Part shown: positions 15,080 through 23,299 of the stretch, piece after piece | Numbering within the stretch: the stretch's first letter is position 1 | How the letters are laid out: each line of letters opens with the position of its first letter | From: DASTSN01 sp035760665 | GTDB lineage: Bacteria; Bacteroidota; Bacteroidia; Chitinophagales; Chitinophagaceae | Assembly (NCBI GenBank): GCA_035760665.1 | Contig: DASTSN010000058.1 | Coordinates: 1 to 30,549 of the forward strand | DNA length: 30,549 nt | Reading direction: 5' to 3' | Position numbers and translations under genes: made by a program | Notes under the pieces: model-generated | What the model saw: the letters and a program-made list of their open reading frames with translations, nothing else | What the model was told of the DNA's origin: nothing | Databases searched by the model: none

Positions 15080-16334
15080 TAAAAGGATTCTGCTGATTTT
15101 CGGGCTGCTGGTTTTCCGGCAGGCAGTGGCGCAGCAACGGCTAACCCTTTCGGCGGCCTGCGAGATGGCGCAAAAGAATTACCCGGCTATTAAACAAAAA
15201 GAGCTGGTGAAGCAAACAGCCCTGCTTACCATTGAGAACCTGCAAAAAATATTTTTACCGCAAGTGGCGGTTGGCGGCCAGGCCACCTACCAGTCTGATG
15301 TCACCAAGGTGAGTATCCCTGTTACCGGCTTTAGCATTGAGCCCTTGTCGAAAGATCAGTACAAGCTGGTTGCGGATGTAAGCCAGCTGGTTTACGATGG
15401 CGGACTGGTCCGGCAGCAAAAGGCAGCGCAGCAGCTCAATGCTCAGGTGGAGGACCAGCAGGTGGCTGTAGAACTTTACCAGCTTCGCAGCCGTATCAGC
15501 CAGCTTTACATCAGTATTTTGTACATGGATGAGCAACTGAAACAAGCGGAGCTGGTCAAGAGCGACCTGCAGGCCGGTATCGATAAAGTGCAGGCCCTGC
15601 TGAATAACGGAGTGGCCTATAAGTCGGATCTTGACCTGTTGCATGCAGAGCTGCTGAAAGCCGACCAGCGAAGCATTGAATTGCAGGCGACCCGTAAGGG
15701 GCTGCTGGCAACCATGAGCCTGTTCCTGGGGCAACCGCTGGAGGAAACCACGATCCTTGAAATACCGTCTCCGCCATCTCACCTTGATACGGCTGTTATA
15801 CGACCAGAGCTGCAATTGTACAGGGACCAGTCAGCACTGCTGCAGCAGCAACACAAGCTGATACAGGCAAAAAACCGGCCGAAGGCCAGCCTGTTTGTGC
15901 AGGGTGGCTATGGAAGACCCGGGTTGAACATGCTGAAAAATGAATTTGCTTTTTATTATCTCGGCGGGCTGCGGCTCAACTGGTCGCTGGGCGGTTTATA
16001 TACCCGCAAAAAAGAACAGGAACTTGTGGAAGTAAGCCGGAAGATGATTGAGGTGCAGAAAGAAACTTTTTTATTGAATACGAACTCGCAACTGAAGCAA
16101 CAACAAGCCGAGATAGATAAGTGGCGGCAGTTAGTGGCCAGTGACGATGCGATCCTTGCCCTGCGCAGCAGCGTAAAGGCAGCGGCAAAAGCACGGCTGG
16201 ATAACGGTGTTATGACAGCGAACGATTACCTGCGGGAGGTGAATGCAGAAGACCAGGCCCGGCAGGCAAAAATTGCTCACGAGCTGCAGTTGCTCCAGGC
16301 GCAAATCAATTATCAAACGATTGCCGGTGGCTAA
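15072..16334 (+). CDS. TolC-family outer membrane efflux protein
   Basis: This 420-residue protein is the likely outer-membrane channel of the exporter. A signal peptide covers about residues 1-20, ending in AVA before QQRLTLS. The mature start LTLSAACEMAQKNYPAIK is the conserved opening of outer membrane efflux repeats. Long coiled-coil helices follow at roughly 110-215 and 310-410, rich in Q, L, K and E, with KAAAKARLDNGVMTANDYLR near the end matching the second repeat. The length equals that of typical TolC-like proteins. The ATG at 15072 is supported by the signal peptide that follows directly, although it sits inside a TetR-type palindrome. A 164-base gap separates it from the adaptor gene. 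Confidence 0.9.
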   Translation: MVNKRILLIFGLLVFRQAVAQQRLTLSAACEMAQKNYPAIKQKELVKQTALLTIENLQKIFLPQVAVGGQATYQSDVTKVSIPVTGFSIEPLSKDQYKLVADVSQLVYDGGLVRQQKAAQQLNAQVEDQQVAVELYQLRSRISQLYISILYMDEQLKQAELVKSDLQAGIDKVQALLNNGVAYKSDLDLLHAELLKADQRSIELQATRKGLLATMSLFLGQPLEETTILEIPSPPSHLDTAVIRPELQLYRDQSALLQQQHKLIQAKNRPKASLFVQGGYGRPGLNMLKNEFAFYYLGGLRLNWSLGGLYTRKKEQELVEVSRKMIEVQKETFLLNTNSQLKQQQAEIDKWRQLVASDDAILALRSSVKAAAKARLDNGVMTANDYLREVNAEDQARQAKIAHELQLLQAQINYQTIAGG

Positions 16335-16498
16335 GGCCTGTCTACGGCTTATGGACTGGCTAAAAAAGCAAACAGCGTAAGAAAGCCTGCCAGCTTTCGT
16401 ATATCAGTGGCCGGTATAATTGGATCGAACCAGTATGCAGACAGGTAAATAATAGTCAAATTATTCAGCCAAAATAAAGGCGTATAAAAAACAGACAG

Positions 16499-17437
16499 AT
16501 GAAAACAATCATGCCAGTTTTGATTCCCGGGTTATTTGTTTTATTCTCTTCCTGTAGTGGAAATGGCCACAGCGCAGATGCATCAGGAACTTTCGAAGTA
16601 GATGAGGTCATTGTGTCGTCCGAAATTCCGGGTAAGATTTTAAGCTTTCGGGTGGAGGAAGGCCAGCGGATTCCGAAAGATTCTGTGGTGGGGGAGATTG
16701 ATGCAATCAACCTTGCGCTGCAAAAAGAACAGGTGGAGGCCAGTATTGAAGCCCTCCAGCAAAAAACGATTGATGTTACTCCGCAGGTGAAACTGCTGGA
16801 AGACCAGCTAAGTGTTCAGCAGACGCAGCTCCAGAACCTCCTGCATGAAAAGAACCGTATTGAAAACCTGCTGAAGCAGGATGCGGCAACCGGCAAGCAG
16901 TTGGATGATATCAATTTCCAGGTTGCATCGCTGGGCAAACAGATGGCGGTAACGCAGCAGCAAATAGCTGTGCAGAAAAATACAGTTGCCTCGCAAAACC
17001 GCAGTATCCTGAGTGAAGGAGCGCCACTGGAAAAAAGAGCCGCCCAGCTACAGGACCAGTTACAACGGGCCAGTATTGTCAATCCTGTTGCGGGAACGGT
17101 TATTGCCAAGTATGCTGAAGCCGGGGAAATTACGGCAACCGGTAAAGCCCTGTACAAAATCGCTGATTTATCTGTTATGAATTTGCGGGCTTACATAACG
17201 GGTAGCCAGTTGTCCCAGGTAAAACTGGGCCAGCAGGTCCAGGTGATGGTCGATGACGGGGCTGACCGTTACAAAACATATCCCGGCACGATTATCTGGA
17301 TTTCTGATAAAGCCGAGTTTACCCCCAAGACCATCCAGACAAAAGATGAACGGGCAAACCTCGTCTATGCCGTTAAAATAAACGTGAAAAATGATGGCTA
17401 TCTCAAAATTGGTATGTACGGGGAGGTGAAATTTTAA
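16499..17437 (+). CDS. HlyD/YbhG-like membrane fusion lipoprotein
   Basis: This 312-residue periplasmic adaptor links the inner-membrane ABC permeases to the TolC-like channel. Its signal peptide ends in LFSSC, so Cys19 should be lipidated; the lipobox is slightly atypical, with Phe at -3. Residues 30-62 (VDEVIVSSEIPGKI, then VEEGQRIPKDSVVGEID) and 195-225 (VNPVAGTVIAKYAEAGE) are the two halves of the biotinyl-lipoyl-like domain. Between them lies a long coiled coil with many Q, E and K residues. The last part, from LRAYITGSQLSQVKLGQQ, is the beta-barrel domain. The order of genes after it matches YbhG followed by ATPases and permeases in E. coli. Confidence 0.9.
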   Translation: MKTIMPVLIPGLFVLFSSCSGNGHSADASGTFEVDEVIVSSEIPGKILSFRVEEGQRIPKDSVVGEIDAINLALQKEQVEASIEALQQKTIDVTPQVKLLEDQLSVQQTQLQNLLHEKNRIENLLKQDAATGKQLDDINFQVASLGKQMAVTQQQIAVQKNTVASQNRSILSEGAPLEKRAAQLQDQLQRASIVNPVAGTVIAKYAEAGEITATGKALYKIADLSVMNLRAYITGSQLSQVKLGQQVQVMVDDGADRYKTYPGTIIWISDKAEFTPKTIQTKDERANLVYAVKINVKNDGYLKIGMYGEVKF

Positions 17438-17503
17438 CCGGTCCCAACATTTTTTATAAATGACTGCGTGTACAGCAATGGCTGAAGCATACAGAAACAA
17501 ATT

Positions 17504-18487
17504 ATGATGGAAGTGATTTCTGGATATACAAATACTGGCAAGCGGGCGGCTGCAGCTGGAGAAAAAACCCCAGCCGTTGTGGTCAGCAACCTCGTGAAGC
17601 TGTATGGGCACAAAAATGAAACAGTACGGGCGTTAAAAGGTATCAGTTTCAACGTATCGCGGGGTGAGCTCTTTGGGATCGTGGGCCCGGATGGAGCCGG
17701 GAAGACATCGCTCTTTCGTATCCTTGCCACCTTGTTGTTGCCCGATGGCGGCAGCGCTACAATGGATGGCTTTGATGTGGTAAAGGATTTTAACAGTATC
17801 CGGCAGCGGGTAGGTTATATGCCCGGGCGGTTTTCCCTGTACCAGGATCTTTCGGTAGAAGAAAACCTGCATTTTTTTGCTACCATTTTCAATACCAGCA
17901 TAACGGAAAATTATGCGATGATCAAAGACATCTATGCACAGATTGAGCCTTTTAAAAAAAGACGGGCCGGCAAGTTATCTGGTGGTATGAAACAAAAACT
18001 GGCTCTGTGTTGCGCCCTGGTTCACCGGCCTTCTGTGCTGTTGCTGGATGAACCTACGACAGGGGTGGATGCCGTGTCGCGGAAAGAATTCTGGGAAATG
18101 CTGCGGCAATTGAAAGCGCAGGGTATTACGATCCTGGTGTCGACGCCGTACATGGATGAAGCAGGCCTTTGCGACCGGGTGGCGCTAATACAGGAGGGAC
18201 GGCTGCTTTCCATCGATACACCCCGGCAAATCGTGGAACAGTTTAACAGGCAGCTCGTGGCGGTAAAGGCCGATAACATGCTGACCCTGTTGCAATCCGC
18301 CCGTGCTTTTGAAGGCAGCCAGGATGGTTACCCCTTTGGCGAATACCATCACGTGGTGCTGAAGCCGGGGTACAATATTGGTCAGCTGGCTGCTTACCTC
18401 CAGGAAACCTCGCATAAAAATCTTGTCGTTATACCCGCGACAGCCAATATTGAAGATTGTTTTATGGCTTTTATGAAGGAAAAATAA
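17504..18487 (+). CDS. ABC exporter ATPase 1 (YbhF first-half type)
   Basis: This 327-residue nucleotide-binding protein powers the exporter from the cytoplasmic side. The Walker A loop is GPDGAGKTS (about 60-68), the signature is KLSGGMKQKLAL (about 158-169), and the Walker B is VLLLDEPTTGVD. The switch histidine that normally follows is replaced: STPYMDEA appears where STHYMDEA is usual, so this protein cannot form a fully canonical ATP site on its own face. It carries an extra C-terminal region of about 90 residues after the ATPase core. It pairs naturally with the next gene, whose defects are complementary. ATG codons at 17504 and 17507 are both possible. It follows the adaptor by 66 bases. 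Confidence 0.92.
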   Translation: MMEVISGYTNTGKRAAAAGEKTPAVVVSNLVKLYGHKNETVRALKGISFNVSRGELFGIVGPDGAGKTSLFRILATLLLPDGGSATMDGFDVVKDFNSIRQRVGYMPGRFSLYQDLSVEENLHFFATIFNTSITENYAMIKDIYAQIEPFKKRRAGKLSGGMKQKLALCCALVHRPSVLLLDEPTTGVDAVSRKEFWEMLRQLKAQGITILVSTPYMDEAGLCDRVALIQEGRLLSIDTPRQIVEQFNRQLVAVKADNMLTLLQSARAFEGSQDGYPFGEYHHVVLKPGYNIGQLAAYLQETSHKNLVVIPATANIEDCFMAFMKEK

Positions 18488-18520
18488 CTATTGAGCATTG
18501 TAGCTCAGCAATACCTGAAT

Positions 18521-19270
18521 ATGAACGAAGAAAATGTCATTACGGCGCATGAGTTGACCAAGCAGTTTGGCGGTTTTGTGGCGGTGGACCACATTTCCTT
18601 TTCGATCCGCAAAGGTGAAATATTCGGCTTCCTGGGGGCAAATGGCGCCGGTAAAACGACGGCTATGCGGATGCTATGTGGCCTGTCGCTGCCTACATCG
18701 GGCACGGCTACTGTAGCGGGTTTTGATGTGTACCGCCAGAATGAAAAGATCAAACGCAATATTGGGTACATGAGCCAGAAATTTTCATTGTACGATGACC
18801 TGACGGTAAAAGAAAATATCCGTTTTTATGCTGGCATTTATGGCAAGAGCGACCGGTTTATCAAAGAAAAAACCGGCTATATCCTGCAACTGCTGCGGCT
18901 GGAAAAAGAGGCTGATAAACTGGTGGGCGCCTTGCCGCTGGGCTGGAAACAAAAGCTGGCTTTTTCTGTCGCTGTTTTTCACGAACCGCAAATTGTTTTC
19001 CTGGATGAACCAACCGGCGGAGTGGACCCCATTACCCGGCGCGAATTCTGGACGATGATATACCAGGCAGCCGAAAGCGGTATTACGGTTTTTGTAACCA
19101 CGCACTATATGGATGAAGCGGAATATTGTAATCGTGTCAGCGTCATGGTGGATGGCAGGATCGAGGCGATGGATACGCCGGCAGCCCTGAAAAAAACATA
19201 TGGGGCCGCATCTATGGATGATGTGTTTCTGCAACTGGCAAGAAAAGCAACGCGACCTGCGAATGAATAG
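18521..19270 (+). CDS. ABC exporter ATPase 2 (YbhF second-half type)
   Basis: This 249-residue ATPase has Walker A GANGAGKTT, Walker B IVFLDEPTGGVDP and an intact switch histidine in VTTHYMDEAEY. Its signature motif is altered: LPLGWKQKLAF stands where LSGGxxQR is normal, the same LPLG form I recall from the second half of E. coli YbhF. Combined with ATPase 1, the heterodimer should have one canonical site (this protein's Walker motifs and histidine with LSGG from ATPase 1) and one degenerate site. The ATG at 18521 is chosen because the ABC domain starts within ten residues; a TTG at 18491 would add ten residues. It lies 33 bases after ATPase 1 and is clearly part of the same operon. Confidence 0.92.
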   Translation: MNEENVITAHELTKQFGGFVAVDHISFSIRKGEIFGFLGANGAGKTTAMRMLCGLSLPTSGTATVAGFDVYRQNEKIKRNIGYMSQKFSLYDDLTVKENIRFYAGIYGKSDRFIKEKTGYILQLLRLEKEADKLVGALPLGWKQKLAFSVAVFHEPQIVFLDEPTGGVDPITRREFWTMIYQAAESGITVFVTTHYMDEAEYCNRVSVMVDGRIEAMDTPAALKKTYGAASMDDVFLQLARKATRPANE

Positions 19271-19331
19271 ATGCGCAGGGAAAGGTATTTACTGAGGATA
19301 CAGCATTTGTACACGAGAAAATAGGGAGCAA

Positions 19332-19610
19332 ATGAACAAAGAGATTACCGAAAAATTATTGCTGAAGTATGCAACTGCCAGTGGCCTCGTAGCCGTGGAT
19401 GCAGGGCAACCCGCTCCGAACGCTGCTGTGCTTTATAAACGGATGACTGTTTTTCAAGCAGTGAATAAAACAGGTGATTACTTGTTGCCAGACAGGAAGG
19501 GCGGTTATCCGGCCGGCGACAGCTATACAGCTGTGCAGGCAGCGTGCGATGAACTTTTCCAATTGCAGGCCAGCTCGGTTACTATCACTTATAAAAATAG
19601 CGGAAGATGA
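19332..19610 (+). CDS. Unknown 92-residue protein inside the exporter operon
   Basis: I do not recognise this family. The protein has no signal peptide or membrane segment and should be cytoplasmic. It begins MNKEITEKLLLKYATASGL, a likely helix, and continues with short stretches rich in alanine, glycine and tyrosine, including DRKGGYPAGDSYTAVQAACD. Its stop TGA overlaps the ATG of the first permease by four bases (ATGA), which implies translational coupling. With 61 bases to the ATPase before it, it is embedded in the operon. That position supports it being a real gene and suggests an accessory or assembly role, but function is only an inference. Codon use looks like that of its neighbours. 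Confidence 0.65.
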   Translation: MNKEITEKLLLKYATASGLVAVDAGQPAPNAAVLYKRMTVFQAVNKTGDYLLPDRKGGYPAGDSYTAVQAACDELFQLQASSVTITYKNSGR

Positions 19611-20743
19611 AAAAGCGGTTTTCCTTTTCTATTTTTCATTCATCCTTCTTCACGTTTGTTCAAAAAGAATTTTATCATATTCTGCGTGATCCGCGGACCA
19701 TGCTGATTTTACTGGGTATGCCCATTGTGCAAATTATCATTTTTGGTTTTGCCCTGACCAACGAGGTGAAGAATTCCAAAATGGCCGTACTGGATTTGTC
19801 CCGGGATGCAGCCACCGCTTCCTTAATTACCCAGCTGGATGCAAGCCGCTATTTTGACCTGCAGCAAAATTTAGATAACTATACAGATGTCGAAAAAACC
19901 TTTCAAAAAGGCGGTATTAAATTGGTAGTTGTGTTTCCGCCACATTTCGGTGAAGACCTGCAGCATTTGCACAAAGCGCAGGTACAGCTCATTGCCGATG
20001 CCTCTGATCCCAATGTAGCAAATACCCTTACAAATTATGCAACAGCTATTATCCTGGATTACCAGGACCGAATAACAAATGCGCGGCAGCTTCCCTATAC
20101 CATTCGTACCGAAACCCGTATGCTCTATAACCCGGAGCTGAAAGGAGCGTACAGTTTTGTGCCGGGTGTGATGGCCATGGTACTGATGCTGGTCTGCAGC
20201 CTGATGACAGCCATCACCATAGTGAAAGAAAAAGAACTGGGTACCATGGAAGTGATGCTGGTGTCTCCGATAAAGCCCCTTCGTATTGTTATCGCCAAGG
20301 CGGTCCCGTATTTACTGCTGTCGATGATCAATATAGCCAGTATATTATTGTTAAGTGTGTTTGTACTGGGTGTGCCGGTCAATGGCAGCCTGTTGTTGCT
20401 GATTGGGGAAAGTATTCTTTTTACCCTAACCTGCCTGGCTTTTGGCTTATTGATATCAGCTCTTTCTGACTCACAGGAAACCGCCATGTTTATTGCATTA
20501 ATGGGGATGTTTTTACCCACGATTATGCTCAGCGGTTTTATGTTCCCGGTGGAAAATATGCCACGGCCACTACAGTGGATGTCAAATCTTGTTCCTGCCA
20601 AATGGTATTATTTGATCGTAAAGTCTGTAATGATAAAAGGACTGGGGCTCGGCAGCATCTGGAAAGAAACGGTTATCCTGGCGGGCATGATGCTGGTTTT
20701 GCTGACCGTGGCGATTAAGAAATTTAAAATCAGGCTGGCATGA
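19607..20743 (+). CDS. ABC-2 type permease 1 (YbhS-like)
   Basis: This 378-residue inner-membrane permease has the ABC-2 export layout. There is one membrane segment after FVQKEFYHILRDPRTMLI (about residues 30-52), a large periplasmic domain of about 110 residues, then five segments from about 180 to 370. The cytoplasmic coupling region after the second segment reads IVKEKELGTMEVMLVSPIKP, the usual ATPase contact. The start overlaps the stop of the 92-residue gene, and its own stop overlaps the next start, both through ATGA. It should form a heterodimer with permease 2 and move its substrate from the membrane or cytoplasm to the adaptor. Confidence 0.92.
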   Translation: MKKRFSFSIFHSSFFTFVQKEFYHILRDPRTMLILLGMPIVQIIIFGFALTNEVKNSKMAVLDLSRDAATASLITQLDASRYFDLQQNLDNYTDVEKTFQKGGIKLVVVFPPHFGEDLQHLHKAQVQLIADASDPNVANTLTNYATAIILDYQDRITNARQLPYTIRTETRMLYNPELKGAYSFVPGVMAMVLMLVCSLMTAITIVKEKELGTMEVMLVSPIKPLRIVIAKAVPYLLLSMINIASILLLSVFVLGVPVNGSLLLLIGESILFTLTCLAFGLLISALSDSQETAMFIALMGMFLPTIMLSGFMFPVENMPRPLQWMSNLVPAKWYYLIVKSVMIKGLGLGSIWKETVILAGMMLVLLTVAIKKFKIRLA

Positions 20744-21861
20744 GAACACTGCGTTTTTTGTTGCAAAAAGAATTCAGGCAAATTTTCCGGGATTCCTCCA
20801 TCCTGCGGATCATTTTTGTGATGCCGGTTGTGCAGCTGACGATTTTGCCCCTGGCTGCCGACTACCAGGTAAAGAATGTGCTGCTAACGGTGGTGGATCA
20901 CGATCATTCCCAGTATGCGCGGCAACTGGTATCAAAAATTACGGCGTCGGGTTATTTCAAGCTCGTGGATTACAGTCCTTCCTTTGCTAACGGTTTGCAG
21001 GATGTGGAACAGGATAAAGCTGATCTTATCCTGGAAATTCCAGCCTCATTTGAAAAAAATATTGTGCGGGAAAATGAGGGCCAGCTCCTGGTTTCCATTA
21101 ATGCGATCAACGGAACAAGGGCTAACCTGGGTGGGGCGTACCTGCGGAGCATCATACAGGATTTCAACCAGCAAATCCGCACCAGGTGGATTCAGGTACC
21201 TCGCTTGCCTTCGGAGACCACGATTGATGTCACTTTTTCTAACTGGTTCAATCCGTTAATGAATTACCAGTATTTCATGGTGCCGGGCATACTGGTGATA
21301 TTGGTCACGATGGTTGGATCCTCGCTGGCCGCCCTGAATATTGTAAAAGAAAAAGAGATTGGCACGATTGAACAAATTAATGTGACCCCTGTGAAAAAGT
21401 ACCAGTTCATATTGGGCAAACTGGTCCCGTTTTGGGTGCTGGGTATGCTGATCATGACAATCGGGTTGGGCATTGCCCGGGTGGTGTACGGCATTTCGCC
21501 CGCCGGCAGCCTGTTGGCGATTTATCTGTTTGCGGCCGTTTACCTGCTGGCTGTGCTGGGGTTAGGATTGTTATTATCCACGTATACGGTCAACCAGCAA
21601 CAGGCCATGCTGCTGTCGTTTTTCCTGCTGATGATCTTCATCCTGCTGGGCGGCTTATACACTTCCATTGATAGCATGCCGCACTGGGCACAGCTCATTA
21701 CCAAAATCAATCCCGTTTCTTATTTTATAGAAGTGATGCGCATGGTGGTATTGAAAGGCAGCAGCCTGTCGGATATCCGGTCGCATATTTTTATCATGCT
21801 TGGCTTTGCCATCGTACTTAACGGCTGGGCCATTGTCAATTACAGGAAGCGATCGTCCTGA
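20740..21861 (+). CDS. ABC-2 type permease 2 (YbhR-like)
   Basis: This 373-residue protein has the same architecture as permease 1. It opens with LLQKEFRQIFRDSSILRIIF and one membrane segment, followed by a periplasmic domain and five more segments. Its coupling region is IVKEKEIGTIEQINVTPVKK. The two permeases are paralogous, and the gene order ATPase, ATPase, permease, permease fits a YbhFSR-like exporter. The start lies inside the stop of permease 1 (ATGA), so the two are made together. It is the last gene of the cluster: a 65-base gap and a change of function follow, though I see no strong terminator after it. Confidence 0.92.
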   Translation: MRTLRFLLQKEFRQIFRDSSILRIIFVMPVVQLTILPLAADYQVKNVLLTVVDHDHSQYARQLVSKITASGYFKLVDYSPSFANGLQDVEQDKADLILEIPASFEKNIVRENEGQLLVSINAINGTRANLGGAYLRSIIQDFNQQIRTRWIQVPRLPSETTIDVTFSNWFNPLMNYQYFMVPGILVILVTMVGSSLAALNIVKEKEIGTIEQINVTPVKKYQFILGKLVPFWVLGMLIMTIGLGIARVVYGISPAGSLLAIYLFAAVYLLAVLGLGLLLSTYTVNQQQAMLLSFFLLMIFILLGGLYTSIDSMPHWAQLITKINPVSYFIEVMRMVVLKGSSLSDIRSHIFIMLGFAIVLNGWAIVNYRKRSS

Positions 21862-21871
21862 CGAAAATCGG

Positions 21872-21902
21872 TTTGTCTTCTGTATAAACTTTTGTATATT
21901 CA
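21872..21902 (+). promoter_or_regulatory. Candidate promoter for the 133-residue gene
   Basis: TTTG at 21872-21875 is followed after 19 bases by TATATTCA (21895-21902), a six-of-eight match to TAnnTTTG. The leader to the ATG at 21927 would be about 20 bases. Confidence 0.35.
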
Positions 21903-21926
21903 ATAATAAATCAAAACGATTTTACT

Positions 21927-22328
21927 ATGCTAAAGATTGCTGAACTAAAAGCCGGAGATATTATAAAAGTGAATGATGAAGGAGTGGAACGGGAAGGGAC
22001 GGTAGTGGAAATCAGCCACGAAGAACACCAGGCCCTGGTGGACAATGGCATCCAGGAATTCTGGTACACCCAGGAGGAGATGTCGCCCATCCCGGTCTCG
22101 GAAGAGCACTTACAGAAACTGGGATTTGAAAAAGAAGATACAGCTGAAGGTGGTGTAAAATATAAAAAAGGTGCTTTCCGGCTGCTGTTGCCTCAGAAAG
22201 GCAATTTTTCCCATATCGAAATGTGGTACCGGGAAGACCGCCGTCATTTTGACTTCCCGCTGAATGTGCACCAATTGCAAAACCTGCACCTGCAAATGAC
22301 CAAAGTGCCCCTGGATCAGCCATTATAA
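21927..22328 (+). CDS. Conserved-looking hypothetical protein, 133 residues
   Basis: I do not recognise the family. The protein is soluble and acidic in its first half, without signal peptide or membrane segments. Residues 1-50 read like a small beta-domain (AELKAGDIIKVNDEG, then REGTVVEISHEEHQAL), which resembles SH3-like or KOW-like folds only loosely. The second half has aromatic and charged stretches such as IEMWYREDRRHFDFPLNVHQ, followed by LQNLHLQM. It sits directly before infA in the same direction, 120 bases away, but infA has its own promoter. A link to translation is therefore suggested only by position. Confidence 0.7.
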   Translation: MLKIAELKAGDIIKVNDEGVEREGTVVEISHEEHQALVDNGIQEFWYTQEEMSPIPVSEEHLQKLGFEKEDTAEGGVKYKKGAFRLLLPQKGNFSHIEMWYREDRRHFDFPLNVHQLQNLHLQMTKVPLDQPL

Positions 22329-22424
22329 TCCTTAAATTTGCCGGGATTTGCTGGGAACCAATGCATTTTTCCACGCCGGGTGGAAAAAATGTCATGGTTT
22401 TTTCTTTTTTACACGATATCCGCT

Positions 22425-22432
22425 TATCTTTG
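22425..22432 (+). promoter_or_regulatory. infA promoter -7 box TATCTTTG
   Basis: TATCTTTG matches TAnnTTTG exactly and ends 16 bases before the infA ATG. A T-rich stretch (22398-22410) covers the expected -33 position but has no clear TTTG. This probably starts the ribosomal protein transcript. Confidence 0.6.
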
Positions 22433-22448
22433 CGCTCCCAAAAATTGT

Positions 22449-22667
22449 ATGTCGAAACAACCCCTAATCAAACAGGATGGAGTAATTGTTGAAGCCCTTT
22501 CTAACGCAATGTTCAGGGTGAAACTGGAAAATGGCCACGAAATACTGGCTACAATTTCGGGGAAAATGAGGATGCACTACATCCGCATTCTGCCAGGTGA
22601 TAAAGTGGGCGTGGAAATGAGCCCGTATGACTTGTCGAGAGGCAGGATTATTTTCAGGTATAAGTAA
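22449..22667 (+). CDS. infA: Translation initiation factor IF-1
   Basis: This 72-residue S1-domain protein binds the A site of the 30S subunit during initiation. The family sequence is complete: QDGVIVEALSNAMFRVKLEN, ISGKMRMHYIRILPGDKV and LSRGRIIFRYK at the end. An open frame extends upstream to 22338, but the family start MSKQPLIKQDG and the promoter at 22425 both fix the start at 22449. Length equals the usual 72 residues. It opens the block infA, rpmJ, rpsM, rpsK, rpsD, rpoA, rplQ. The genes usually found before it, secY and map, are not present here. Confidence 0.97.
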   Translation: MSKQPLIKQDGVIVEALSNAMFRVKLENGHEILATISGKMRMHYIRILPGDKVGVEMSPYDLSRGRIIFRYK

Positions 22668-22748
22668 AGCTGTTAGCTGTCAGCAGCTGGCTGATGGCAA
22701 AATAGATACTGATCAATTTTAAAAAGCTAACGGCTAATAGCTAATAGC
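22668..22748 (+). repeat. AGCTAA-type inverted and tandem repeats between infA and rpmJ
   Basis: AGCTGTTAGCT (22668-22678) pairs with AGCTAACGGCT (22725-22735) at 10 of 11 positions plus one G-U. GCTAATAG is then repeated twice (22733-22748). No T-run follows the stem, so it would not terminate strongly. Similar AGCTAA sequence forms the hairpin after rpsM. Confidence 0.55.
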
Positions 22749-22763
22749 AAAAAGCTTAAAAAA

Positions 22764-22880
22764 ATGAAAGTAAGAGCATCAATTAAAAAACGCAGCGCCG
22801 ACTGTAAGATTGTTCGCAGAAAGGGCAAGCTGTACGTGATTAACAAAAAGAACCCTCGTTTTAAGCAAAGACAAGGGTAA
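22764..22880 (+). CDS. rpmJ: Ribosomal protein L36
   Basis: This gene encodes 38 residues: MKVRASIKKRSADCKIVRRK, then GKLYVINKKNPRFKQRQG. This is a complete bacterial L36 of the large ribosomal subunit. Of the zinc-binding residues in C-type L36, only Cys14 is visible. The position that carries the second cysteine in the zinc-binding form is Val25 or Ile26, and the usual C-terminal histidine is absent from NPRFKQRQG, so this looks like the zinc-free form. It lies 96 bases after infA and 32 bases before rpsM, in the standard order. Confidence 0.96.
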   Translation: MKVRASIKKRSADCKIVRRKGKLYVINKKNPRFKQRQG

Positions 22881-22912
22881 TAACATTCAACATTTAAAAC
22901 TTAACATTTCAT

Positions 22913-23293
22913 ATGGCTCGTATTGCCGGTGTAGACTTACCAAAGAATAAGAGAGGTGAAATAGGTCTTACCTATATTTATGGAATCGGACCTTCAACAG
23001 CCCGTTACATCCTTGATAAGAATAATATCAGCAGGGATAAAAAAGTACATGAGTGGGATGATGAAGACCTGAATGCTATCCGTAATACCATTACGGAAGA
23101 ATTTAAAGTGGAAGGTCAGCTCCGTTCTGAAGTACAGATGAGCATTAAACGCCTCCTGGACATTGCCTGCTACCGCGGCCTTCGTCATCGTAAAGGACTG
23201 CCGGTTCGTGGCCAGCGTACAAAGACCAACAGCCGCACCCGGAAAGGTAAGCGTAAGACAGTAGCCGGTAAGAAGAAGGCACCTAAGAAATAA
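22913..23293 (+). CDS. rpsM: Ribosomal protein S13
   Basis: This 126-residue protein of the 30S head contacts the P-site tRNA and helps hold the subunits together. It starts with the family sequence MARIAGVDLPKNKRGEIGLT, includes YGIGPSTARYIL (helix-hairpin-helix region) and RGLRHRKGLPVRGQRTKTNS, and ends in a lysine-rich tail that reaches the P site. Length is normal for Bacteroidota. The ATG at 22913 follows rpmJ by 32 bases. The gene is followed by a terminator-like hairpin rather than directly by rpsK. Confidence 0.97.
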   Translation: MARIAGVDLPKNKRGEIGLTYIYGIGPSTARYILDKNNISRDKKVHEWDDEDLNAIRNTITEEFKVEGQLRSEVQMSIKRLLDIACYRGLRHRKGLPVRGQRTKTNSRTRKGKRKTVAGKKKAPKK

Positions 23294-23299
23294 GTATTC

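Noticed and set aside
17478..17507. Nine-codon upstream frame overlapping the start of ATPase 1
   Set aside because: Its stop overlaps the ATGATG start, which could mean coupling, but a frame this short is easily chance and has no other support.
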